DNA of 13,343 nt from an uncultured Porphyromonadaceae bacterium (GTDB lineage Bacteria > Bacteroidota > Bacteroidia > Bacteroidales > Muribaculaceae), in the NCBI GenBank assembly GCA_900546835.1, contig UREH01000053.1:1-13343 (forward strand), written 5' to 3'. Shown here one piece after another: positions 1 to 6,461 of this stretch; position 1 is the stretch's first letter; every line of letters starts with the position of its first letter. Made by a program: the position numbers and the translations under genes. Under the pieces are notes generated by a model that made no database searches, was not told the DNA's origin, and was given only the letters and a program-made list of their open reading frames with translations.

Positions 1-2
1 TA

Positions 3-35
3 TCGTCGGCAGCGTCAGATGTGTATAAGAGACAG
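3..35 (+). other. Untrimmed Nextera (Tn5) read-1 sequencing adapter
   Basis: These 33 bases match the Illumina Nextera transposase read-1 adapter from TCGTCGGCAGCG through the 19-bp Tn5 mosaic end at 17-35 (AGATGTGTATAAGAGACAG). It is library-preparation sequence at a contig end, not genomic DNA. Any reading frame running through it is an artefact: a frame opening with GTG at 21 encodes the peptide MYKRQ from the adapter and fuses it to the transporter gene downstream. Bases 1-2 probably also belong to the construct. Confidence 0.97.
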
Positions 36-61
36 TCCCCCTCCTATCTTTTGTTCTCCTG

Positions 62-136
62 CCGCCGGCTTGCCGGCGGTTTGCCCCGCAGAGGCAAATC
101 CCTCCTGATCTGTTTGTGCTCCGGGCTTCAGCCCGG
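62..136. repeat. Two GC-rich palindromes upstream of the SemiSWEET gene
   Basis: CCGCCGGC (62-69) and GCCGGCGG (72-79) form a perfect 8-bp stem around TT and are followed by TTTG. A second hairpin, CCGGGC (121-126) with loop TTCA and GCCCGG (131-136), lies 41 bases further on. Their spacing and composition resemble the small REP-like palindromes scattered between genes in Bacteroidales. The first could also be the terminator of a gene lost at the contig end. The hairpins are seen in the sequence; the REP interpretation is inference. Confidence 0.5.
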
Positions 137-164
137 CCATTCCATAACCCTTAACCCAACCACC

Positions 165-440
165 ATGTCATTATTTGAAATCTTCGGCACCCTCGCCGCC
201 ATCTGCATGGTATTCGGCTACCTCCCCCAGGCCATCTACACCATCCGCACACGCGACACCGACGCCATCGCCCTTCCCACCTTCCTCCTCATGGGCCTCG
301 GCTCGATCTTCTTCATAATCCAGGGCTTCTACAGCGAACCCGTCAACATCCCCCTCATCGTCACCAACTCCATCACCGCCGTCTCCTCCGCCATCGTCTT
401 CGGCATCAAAATCTACAACGACTACATCTCCCCCCGGTGA
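165..440 (+). CDS. SemiSWEET / PQ-loop family sugar transporter
   Basis: A 91-residue integral membrane protein of the SemiSWEET (MtN3/PQ-loop) family. These are three-helix half-transporters that dimerise in the inner membrane and move sugars along their gradient. Three hydrophobic segments are visible at about residues 6-26, 35-54 and 62-86. The first ends in the family's PQ motif (GYLPQ, P21-Q22), and the third holds the substrate-facing asparagine expected in SemiSWEETs (VTNS, N67). The length is normal for the family. The ATG at 165 gives an N-terminus right at helix 1; the open frame reaches further upstream only by running into adapter sequence, so the longer start is wrong. Cytosine-rich third codon positions match the GC-rich genes on the right side of the window. 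The real sugar cannot be told from sequence. Confidence 0.9.
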   Translation: MSLFEIFGTLAAICMVFGYLPQAIYTIRTRDTDAIALPTFLLMGLGSIFFIIQGFYSEPVNIPLIVTNSITAVSSAIVFGIKIYNDYISPR

Positions 441-505
441 AACCTTCCCCAGAATTCCCCATATAAAATAATTCCCGCCACGCGCAAGGAATAGAAAAAA
501 TTTCG

Positions 506-513
506 TAACTTTG
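506..513 (+). promoter_or_regulatory. Bacteroidota -7 promoter element for tRNA-Leu
   Basis: TAACTTTG is an exact match to the Bacteroidota housekeeping sigma -7 consensus TAnnTTTG. It ends 24 bases before the first base of the tRNA, a suitable distance for a short 5' leader. I see no convincing TTG-type -33 element. Confidence 0.7.
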
Positions 514-537
514 CCCCATGCAATCCCACCACCATCA

Positions 538-619
538 GCCCGGATGGCGGAATCGGTAGACGCGACGGTCTCAAACACCGTTGGAGCAATCCATCCCGGT
601 TCGATCCCGGGTCCGGGTA
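538..619 (+). tRNA. tRNA-Leu, anticodon CAA
   Basis: A complete class II tRNA. The acceptor stem GCCCGGA (538-544) pairs with TCCGGGT (612-618), with A619 as discriminator. The D stem is GCG/CGC (547-549/561-563). The anticodon stem ACGGT/ACCGT (565-569/577-581) encloses the loop CTCAAAC, giving anticodon CAA at 572-574, which reads the leucine codon TTG. A long variable arm (TGGA/TCCA around a GCAA tetraloop, 582-593) is diagnostic for Leu. The T stem is CCCGG/CCGGG around TTCGATC (595-611). The terminal CCA is not encoded and must be added after transcription. The gene sits at the left border of a block of different base composition, a common role for tRNA genes as integration sites. Confidence 0.96.
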
Positions 620-621
620 CG

Positions 622-659
622 AATAACGGCTGTTAATCAAATGATTAACAGCCGTTATT
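622..659 (+). terminator. Intrinsic terminator of tRNA-Leu
   Basis: A perfect 17-bp inverted repeat (622-638 and 643-659; core AACGGCTGTTAATC) with a 4-base AAAT loop begins two bases after the tRNA discriminator and is followed by TTCTTTTAT on the + strand. The stem is long and ends in A/T-rich pairs, so it may also stop transcription arriving from the minus-strand genes on its right. Confidence 0.85.
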
Positions 660-732
660 TCTTTTATGAGATGTACTAAAAGTGTACTGTTTGCGATAAT
701 TGAACAATACAGCAGCAATGATTTTGGGATTT

Positions 733-927
733 TTAATGGCTGTTTGTTTTTATTGCTGTCCGATAAAAAGCTATAAATCCCACAAAGATTAAGATAATGC
801 TACCGATTATAAGTGTTATAAGCACCACGAGCCAAGGATAATGAATTTTTTGCGATAGCAGATCCATTATCCAGCGCATTAGGAAGAATGCCAAAAGTAA
901 TATGCCGATGAAAACGACAAATCCCAT
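733..927 (-). CDS. Small two-helix membrane protein, unknown function
   Basis: A 64-residue protein that is almost entirely hydrophobic, with two likely membrane helices at about residues 2-18 (FVVFIGILLLAFFLM) and 31-53 (WLVVLITLIIGSIILIFVGF) separated by a short polar loop, and a short basic tail. I do not recognise a family. Its ATG lies three bases beyond the GNAT stop codon, with the two frames separated only by a TAA triplet, so it would be translated from the same message as the broken GNAT gene. Tight coupling and composition support a real gene, but no Shine-Dalgarno site is evident and the protein is short. It ends about 75 bases from the tRNA terminator hairpin. Confidence 0.5.
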   Translation of the reverse strand: MGFVVFIGILLLAFFLMRWIMDLLSQKIHYPWLVVLITLIIGSIILIFVGFIAFYRTAIKTNSH

Positions 928-930
928 TTA

Positions 931-1464
931 TCAATCCGGGATGTTGATAAGGTCGAAATACATTGCCCTTGTGAGTGAATGTTTGTCTTTCTCGGAGAGG
1001 AACATAAAGCCGCATTTTTCATAGAACGGTACGGCTGCAGCGTATGCATCTACCGTGATGAAGCGGCAAGCACTTCGGCGCATAGTGGCGAAAATATGCT
1101 TGACTTGCAGAAGAATCGACCTGCCTATCTGTTTTCCGGCGTAGTCTTTCGAGATGGCAAGACGACCGATTTTAACTGCCGGTTATTCCTTGCGACGTTT
1201 GGAGTTGACGACACGGCGGTTAAGACGGTTCCATAGTTTCTTTTCATCGGGATCGAAAACAATCTTGTCGTTGAGCAGGCTGTAATATGCGACAGTCTTG
1301 TCCGCCTCGTTATCTTCGAGCAGACATGTCAACGCCATCATCGACTTATAGTAGTTGACAGCATCGGAAATTAAAAAGTCATTCAAATCGGCATCGCCGC
1401 AATCGAATGACTTGATCCGTGTATCGGCATCTATCTGCCGGAAAGTGAATTTGTCAAAGTCCAC
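931..1464 (-). pseudogene. GNAT acetyltransferase (toxin-like) interrupted by an in-frame TAA
   Basis: Reading from a GTG at 1464, the frame encodes DFDKFTFRQIDADTRIKSF and onward for 93 residues, then meets TAA at 1183-1185. The same frame continues without any shift into a clear GNAT core: the acetyl-CoA-binding segment (RLAISKDYAGKQIGRSIL) and the C-terminal FYEKCGF motif with the tyrosine used as general acid in this family, ending at TGA 931-933. Without the stop it would be about 177 residues, the size of the tRNA-acetylating GNAT toxins (TacT/AtaT group). One base change (for example TAT to TAA) explains the break; a sequencing error cannot be excluded. An automated annotation would show only the N-terminal half (1183-1464). 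No intact antitoxin is found next to it. No ATG exists upstream before an in-frame stop, so GTG is the best start. Confidence 0.8.
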
Positions 1465-1632
1465 AATTACATCGGGAATGTGCTTATGGCTTTGAACGCC
1501 TCATCCGCCTTTACATATAGAGTTGTTACGTCGAGAAATCTTGCAACCTTGATTGCAAGTGTGCTGTGAGAGGGGAAAATTAAATTTCCATTAAACTTTG
1601 TGGCAACGCCACCGCACATCAAGGTTTTACAG

Positions 1633-1640
1633 TAACTTTG
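1633..1640 (+). promoter_or_regulatory. -7 promoter element for the two-component operon
   Basis: TAACTTTG matches TAnnTTTG exactly and lies 19 bases before the response-regulator ATG at 1660, leaving a short leader. Upstream, ATTAAATTT (1579-1587) and ATTAAACTT (1590-1598) form an imperfect direct repeat with an 11-bp period that could be an operator for the regulator itself. Confidence 0.65.
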
Positions 1641-1659
1641 CAGTCTAAATGAATTGAAA

Positions 1660-2352
1660 ATGAACGATACGACAAGAATACTTGTGGTTGATGACGAGGA
1701 AACGCTTTGCGAGGCTCTGCGCTTCAATCTTGAGGCGGAGGGATACGCCGTTGACACAGCGTTGAGCGCGGAAGAAGCTTTGACAATGGATTTGTCATCG
1801 TACTCCATTATCCTCCTTGATATAATGATGGGCGACATAAGCGGCACGCAACTCGCCTCTATCCTCAAAAAGAAAGACACCACCGCGAGGATACCTATAA
1901 TATTCTGCACGGCTAAGGACTCGGAGGACGACATGATAGGCGGCCTTGACCTCGGAGCCGACGACTATATCACCAAACCATACTCCATTCGTAACGTGTT
2001 GGCACGGGTGAGAACCGTGCTGAGGCGTACAACATCGAAACAGGAACAGCAAACAGGGAATGCGACTGTCGAATATCAGGGCATATCAGTGTTCCCTGAA
2101 CGTAAAGTCTGCACTGTCAATGGCGAGGAGATCAAGATGCCGCGCAAGGAGTTTGAGATATTGTTGATGATGCTCCGCAATCCCGGCAGAGTGTTTTCTC
2201 GTGAGGAAATACTTAAAAAGATATGGCCGGAAGAAGTGGTAGTGCTCGACCGTGTGGTGGATGTCAACATAACCCGTCTGCGCTCAAAACTCGGCGAATA
2301 CGGTAAAAACATCGTCACGAAACCCGGTTACGGATATGGCTTCATGGTTTAG
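1660..2352 (+). CDS. OmpR/PhoB-family response regulator
   Basis: A 230-residue two-component DNA-binding regulator. The receiver domain (about 1-122) has the acidic pair D11-D12, phosphoacceptor D54 in ILLDIMMGD, T85 and K107 in ITKP. The C-terminal winged-helix domain (about 135-230) contains MPRKEFEILLMML, the recognition-helix segment VVDVNITRLRSKLG, and the wing motif KPGYGYGF. I chose the ATG at 1660; a TTG two codons upstream (1654) is also open but fits less well. Its stop overlaps the kinase start by 17 bases, so the two are translationally coupled. The N-terminal sequence looks like Bacteroidales PhoB-type regulators. With a phosphate transporter in the same run of genes, phosphate control is the likely job, but the signal is inferred. 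Confidence 0.92.
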   Translation: MNDTTRILVVDDEETLCEALRFNLEAEGYAVDTALSAEEALTMDLSSYSIILLDIMMGDISGTQLASILKKKDTTARIPIIFCTAKDSEDDMIGGLDLGADDYITKPYSIRNVLARVRTVLRRTTSKQEQQTGNATVEYQGISVFPERKVCTVNGEEIKMPRKEFEILLMMLRNPGRVFSREEILKKIWPEEVVVLDRVVDVNITRLRSKLGEYGKNIVTKPGYGYGFMV

Positions 2353-3772
2353 ACTCACATATCATCGGCGGCTGTTTCTCGGTCTGGTAGCATTTCTCTG
2401 GCTGATGTTAGGGTGCTTCGCCGTATTTCAGTATCACCGCGAAAAACAATTCAAGGCCGAGGAACTGAATCTGCGTTTACAAATGGTAAACGGCAGAATA
2501 ATAGACGGACTGGCGGAGAATGACACTCTGTTTTCTCCCGCATCGGCAATTCCGCATGATTTTTCCGAATTGCGCATAAGCATAATTGATTCCGAGGGTA
2601 GAATAGTCTATGATAATTCACTTGACTCACTCCCCGGCACAAACCATCTTGACAGGGAGGAAATAGCCGAAGCCGTGAGATATGGTGAAGGATACACACT
2701 GCGCCGACATAGCGAAAGTACGGGAGGTACATATTTCTATGCTGCCAAACTCGGTGACGGATATGTAGTGAGGTCGGCAGTGCCATATACCGTTCCACTC
2801 CAAATCCTTGCAGCCGATTATGCTTTCCTTTGGATTATGATTGCGGTGACAGTTGTAATGTGCATAATCGGGTTCTTTGCTACCCGGCGCGTCGGGCATC
2901 ACATCGAGAGGCTCAACCGTTTTGCCGAAAGTGCAGAGCGGGGAGAACGCATCTTCAATACCGAACCGTTTCCGCATGACGAGCTTGGTGACATCTCCAA
3001 CAACATAGTCCGGCTGTATGCCCGGTTGCAACAGGCAATATCCGACCGTGACCGTGAACACCGTCTCGCTCTCCATGAACAAGCGGAGAAAATACGTATC
3101 AAACGGCAGCTCACCAACAACATGAACCACGAGTTGAAAACGCCCGTGGCATCCATGCAGGTATGCCTTGAAACGCTTATGTCGCACAAAAATCTTTCCG
3201 AGGAAAAGCGTGATGAATTTGTTGCACGGTGTTACGCAGCAAATGAGCGGCTACGCAAACTTCTTGCCGATATATCGGTGATAACAAGAATGGAAGATGG
3301 AGGCGAAAATATCCGGAAAGAACCCGTAAACATAACGGAATTATTATCGGAAATATGCGATGAATATAAGGAGATTGCCGCTGAAAAAGGCGTTGAGATA
3401 ACAACTCGGTTATACTGCGATGGCTCTATATCAGGCAATGCCTCTTTACTATCTTCCATATTTCGCAATCTTATTGACAATGCTCTTGCATATTCGGGAG
3501 GTACGGTTATTGATATAAAAGCTGAGAATACCGACACTGAATATCTGACAATATCTCTTGCCGATAACGGCTGCGGTGTTCCCCCGGAGCATCTTCCACG
3601 GCTTTTCGAGCGTTTTTACCGTATAGACAAGGGGCGTTCACGTCAGGCAGGAGGCACCGGATTGGGATTGTCAATAGTCAGAAACGCTGTGTTGTGGCAC
3701 GGAGGCACAATAAAAGTCGAGAACCGCCCGTCAGGGGGATTGACATTCACATTCACACTTCGTAAAGAATAG
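2336..3772 (+). CDS. Membrane sensor histidine kinase
   Basis: A 478-residue kinase partnering the regulator it overlaps. Order of parts: a membrane helix (about 13-32), an extracytoplasmic sensor (about 33-160), a second helix (about 162-183), a HAMP-like linker (184-240), and the HisKA dimerisation domain with phospho-acceptor H265 in NNMNHELKTP. The HATPase domain has the N box (FRNLIDNAL, 376-384), G1 box (DNGCGVP, 410-416), F box (LFERFYRID, 423-431) and G2 box (GGTGLGLS, 439-446). All catalytic boxes are intact. The sensor has no recognisable ligand domain; its length fits a PhoR-type or general stress sensor. The ATG at 2336 lies inside the end of the regulator gene. The stop is two bases before the next start, so it belongs to one operon. 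Confidence 0.93.
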   Translation: MASWFRLTYHRRLFLGLVAFLWLMLGCFAVFQYHREKQFKAEELNLRLQMVNGRIIDGLAENDTLFSPASAIPHDFSELRISIIDSEGRIVYDNSLDSLPGTNHLDREEIAEAVRYGEGYTLRRHSESTGGTYFYAAKLGDGYVVRSAVPYTVPLQILAADYAFLWIMIAVTVVMCIIGFFATRRVGHHIERLNRFAESAERGERIFNTEPFPHDELGDISNNIVRLYARLQQAISDRDREHRLALHEQAEKIRIKRQLTNNMNHELKTPVASMQVCLETLMSHKNLSEEKRDEFVARCYAANERLRKLLADISVITRMEDGGENIRKEPVNITELLSEICDEYKEIAAEKGVEITTRLYCDGSISGNASLLSSIFRNLIDNALAYSGGTVIDIKAENTDTEYLTISLADNGCGVPPEHLPRLFERFYRIDKGRSRQAGGTGLGLSIVRNAVLWHGGTIKVENRPSGGLTFTFTLRKE

Positions 3773-3774
3773 CC

Positions 3775-3984
3775 ATGTGGAAAGTATATGCTTTATTGTC
3801 TGCACTTTTCTATTTCAAGGCTCTCTCGCCCGGCGATGTGTCGCGTGTGGCCCCGATTGACAAACTCAGCGTAGTGTTCACAATCATCCTTGCGTTCTTA
3901 TTGCTGAAAGAGTCTGTAAGCCCGAAAATGATTATAGGAGGGCTGATGATTGTGGCGGGAAGTATAGTGATGCTGATAAAATGA
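3775..3984 (+). CDS. EamA/DMT transporter remnant with an internal in-frame deletion
   Basis: A 69-residue open frame. Residues 1-12 (MWKVYALLSALF) match the very start, and residues 13-69 (YFKALSPGDVSRVAPIDKLS, then a helix, LLKESVSP and a last helix) match the C-terminal half of the single-EamA-repeat proteins of about 140 residues, which normally have five helices. Roughly 70 residues in the middle are missing while the frame is kept. In full-length relatives the second part is preceded by a W-L-(F/C)-(Y/F)-Y/F stretch resembling ALF, so recombination over a short shared sequence near TTTTCTATTTC is plausible (inference). Only two membrane helices remain, so transport function is doubtful. 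It follows the kinase stop by two bases and keeps the operon spacing. Confidence 0.75.
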   Translation: MWKVYALLSALFYFKALSPGDVSRVAPIDKLSVVFTIILAFLLLKESVSPKMIIGGLMIVAGSIVMLIK

Positions 3985-4002
3985 TTTAATGACAGCTTAA
4001 AC

Positions 4003-4022
4003 TTTATGAAATATTTATGAAA
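4003..4022 (+). promoter_or_regulatory. Putative PhoB-type operator: 11-bp-spaced direct repeats
   Basis: TTTATGAAA at 4003-4011 is repeated perfectly at 4014-4022, giving an 11-bp period, about one helical turn. OmpR/PhoB regulators bind head-to-tail at repeats with this spacing. The repeat ends 11 bases before a near-consensus -7 element (TTACTTTG, 4034-4041), so it occupies the place of the -33 element, as Pho boxes do at activated promoters. The likely binding protein is the regulator encoded at 1660-2352. The repeat is seen; the binding is inference. Confidence 0.5.
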
Positions 4023-4032
4023 CAACTTCAGG

Positions 4033-4060
4033 CTTACTTTGAAACAAAAATCAAAGTAAG
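4033..4060 (+). promoter_or_regulatory. Inverted repeat with -7-like element at the PiT start
   Basis: CTTACTTTG (4033-4041) and CAAAGTAAG (4052-4060) are perfect 9-bp complements around a 10-base A-rich loop. The left arm contains TTACTTTG, one mismatch from TAnnTTTG. The right arm ends two bases before the ATG at 4063. It may be a protein-binding palindrome or, if transcription begins upstream, an RNA hairpin that hides the start region. Confidence 0.5.
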
Positions 4061-4062
4061 TA

Positions 4063-6324
4063 ATGGACATATTGTTTCTATGCGTCGTAATTTTCCTGTT
4101 CCTGCTGGCAATCTTCGATTTGTCAGTGGGAGTGAGCAATGACGCGGTTAATTTTCTCAACTCCGCCATAGGCTCAAAGGCGGCCTCGTTCAAACGTATC
4201 CTCATCGTTGCCTCGATAGGTGTCTTTATAGGAGCGGCGATGAGCAACGGCATGATGGACATTGCCCGCCACGGCATATTCCGACCGGAACATTTCTCAT
4301 TCTACGACCTGATCTGCATTTTCATGGCGGTTATGGTAACGGATATAATCCTGCTTGACATATTCAATACGTTAGGTATGCCGACATCCACCACCGTGTC
4401 GATGGTGTTTGAGCTTCTTGGTGCTACCTTTGTTGTGTCACTCATTAAAATGGCCGGTGATGCAACAGGGTTAGGATTCAATGACCTGCTGAACACGGAG
4501 AAAGCCTTGTCCGTGATACTCGGCATATTCCTGTCAGTGGCTATTGCTTTTGTTTTCGGAATACTGGTGCAGTTCCTGTCACGAATGATTTTCTCATTCA
4601 ATTACCGCAGCAAGCTGAAATGGAAAATCGGTATATTCGGCGGATTGTGTGCCACGGCTATCGTATATTTTCTACTTATAAAGGGGGCAAAAGACCTGAC
4701 GTTCATGACTCCCGAAGTGAAAGGCTGGATAAAGACAAACACATGGCTCATCATCGGCTGCTGTTTCGCAGGATTCACCGTTCTGATGCAACTGCTCCAC
4801 GCCCTGAAGGTGAATGTGCTGAAAGTCGTTGTGCTGATGGGAACATTCGCTCTCGCTATGGCATTTGCGGGAAATGACCTCGTGAATTTCATCGGTGTAC
4901 CACTTGCCGGCCTTGCATCCTATCAGGACTATATTGCAAACGGCGGAGGCGATTCCACGGGATTCCTGATGGATTCCCTCAACGGGCCGTCGAATACTCC
5001 GCTTTATTTTCTCGTGGGAGCAGGTCTTATAATGGTCGTGTCTCTCGCCACATCGAAGAAAGCCCGGCGAGTTGCGCAGACCGAAATCGGTCTTGGCAGT
5101 CAGAACGGAGGCGACGAGATGTTCGGCTCTTCGCGTTTGGCACGCCGCCTTGTCCGTTGGTCGCTCTCATTCCTCGCATGGGTGCGCCGTGTGACACCCG
5201 TCAGAGTCAGGGGTTGGTTCAACCGCCGATTCAATATCGATGAAACGATAATGGATCAGGGTGCGGCGTTCGACCTTATCCGCGGTTCGGTAAACCTTGT
5301 ACTCGCAGGCGCATTGATAGCCCTCGGCACCTCGCTCAAACTGCCACTCTCAACTACCTTCGTCACCTTTATGGTGGCTATGGGTACCTCACTTGCCGAT
5401 CGCGCTTGGGGCCGTGAGAGCGCGGTGTTCCGCATCACCGGGGTAATCTCGGTAATCGGTGGATGGTTTCTCACTGCGGGAGTGGCATTCATCGGAGCCG
5501 GAATCATTGTACTGGCGATGCACTATGGAGGCCACTGGGTGATGTTTGCTCTTGCAGCATTGACAATCTTCCTGATAGTACGTAGCAACCGTCGGTTCCG
5601 TGCCAAAAACGTGGAGGATTCGGGCGACACACTGTTCCAGACCATTCTCTCGACAAAAGACCAGAAGCAGGTATGGCAGTTGCTTGTGATGTTCATCACC
5701 GACCGTCAGCGCTCGTTCATCTCCTTCGCCGAAGAAAGTTACCGCGATATGACAGCGGCGTTTGTCAAGGAAGATGTCAAGACACTTGACAGGACCGAAA
5801 ACGCCCTTGTCCGGCAAAAGGATGTACTCAAAAGTTCCCGCCGCAAGGAAACACTATGCTTGCGTAAGGTAAACCGTGAAACGGCCATCGAGAAAAGCGC
5901 ATGGTTCCATCTCGGAAACAACTGCTGCATGTCAATCCTCTACAATCTGCGCCGAATCAGCGAGATATGCAAGGAACACGTTGATAACAACTTCCTGCCG
6001 TTGCCGCCGCGTCATGTCGGAGATTTTGAAATGGTACGGACAAGAGTGTCCACCCTGCTCAATGACACTCTGACGATGATTGACGGGGAACAGACCGACG
6101 TCATCCCGACATTGCGTCGCCATTGCGATGAAATCAAGGATATGGTATCCGACACTTACCATAAGCTGTATATGCACCTCCGCGACGGTGATACCTCTAC
6201 CATCAGTGTGCTGTACGTTTACCTGAACATGCTTCAGGAAACACGCGAGATGGTATCGAATCTCCGTAAATACCTCCGGGCTTATGCCAAACTCCGTGAT
6301 TCGGAATTTTCCGGCAGACCGTGA
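4063..6324 (+). CDS. PiT-family phosphate permease with C-terminal PhoU-like domain
   Basis: A 753-residue inner-membrane transporter that imports inorganic phosphate with a cation. The first PiT signature is GVSNDAVNFLNSAIG (23-37), followed by GMPTSTT (105-111). The repeated half has AFAGNDLVNFIGVPLAG (267-283) and LKLPLSTTFVTFMVAMGTS (425-443). A cytosolic linker with many arginines (about 331-395) separates the halves. Residues from about 525 to 745 are soluble, helical and PhoU-like, starting at STKDQKQVWQLL; PhoU proteins report phosphate status to PhoR-type kinases. This long PiT-PhoU layout is common in Bacteroidota, so the length is normal. The start ATG fits the family N-terminus. 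Upstream lie the direct repeat and palindrome described separately. With the kinase/regulator pair it may form a self-contained phosphate response unit (inference). Confidence 0.93.
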   Translation: MDILFLCVVIFLFLLAIFDLSVGVSNDAVNFLNSAIGSKAASFKRILIVASIGVFIGAAMSNGMMDIARHGIFRPEHFSFYDLICIFMAVMVTDIILLDIFNTLGMPTSTTVSMVFELLGATFVVSLIKMAGDATGLGFNDLLNTEKALSVILGIFLSVAIAFVFGILVQFLSRMIFSFNYRSKLKWKIGIFGGLCATAIVYFLLIKGAKDLTFMTPEVKGWIKTNTWLIIGCCFAGFTVLMQLLHALKVNVLKVVVLMGTFALAMAFAGNDLVNFIGVPLAGLASYQDYIANGGGDSTGFLMDSLNGPSNTPLYFLVGAGLIMVVSLATSKKARRVAQTEIGLGSQNGGDEMFGSSRLARRLVRWSLSFLAWVRRVTPVRVRGWFNRRFNIDETIMDQGAAFDLIRGSVNLVLAGALIALGTSLKLPLSTTFVTFMVAMGTSLADRAWGRESAVFRITGVISVIGGWFLTAGVAFIGAGIIVLAMHYGGHWVMFALAALTIFLIVRSNRRFRAKNVEDSGDTLFQTILSTKDQKQVWQLLVMFITDRQRSFISFAEESYRDMTAAFVKEDVKTLDRTENALVRQKDVLKSSRRKETLCLRKVNRETAIEKSAWFHLGNNCCMSILYNLRRISEICKEHVDNNFLPLPPRHVGDFEMVRTRVSTLLNDTLTMIDGEQTDVIPTLRRHCDEIKDMVSDTYHKLYMHLRDGDTSTISVLYVYLNMLQETREMVSNLRKYLRAYAKLRDSEFSGRP

Positions 6325-6414
6325 TATATCGTAAAAATGATTCTCACCAACCTCGCCAAGCACCGCCGTCAGAAGATTTTAGGACAATAGGCGTCAATTA
6401 AGTAGGAAATATAT

Positions 6415-6422
6415 TATCTTTG
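6415..6422 (+). promoter_or_regulatory. -7 promoter element for rlmN and the following genes
   Basis: TATCTTTG fits TAnnTTTG exactly and lies 39 bases upstream of the rlmN ATG. The gap of about 90 bases before it, after the PiT stop, is AT-rich and holds no gene I can support; the composition changes to GC-rich just after this site. Confidence 0.65.
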
Positions 6423-6461
6423 TGGGCAAGTTTGTCGCCCAGCTGACATTTCTTCCCCACA

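Noticed and set aside
6337..6390. A 17-residue frame (MILTNLAKHRRQKILGQ) after the PiT gene
   Set aside because: Too short to support, no recognised family; possibly the remnant of a gene cut at the island border.
6325..6461. A second copy of the tRNA-Leu 3' end as a right attachment site of the island
   Set aside because: I looked for the T-loop and acceptor sequence (GGTTCGATCCCGGG and flanks) and found none.
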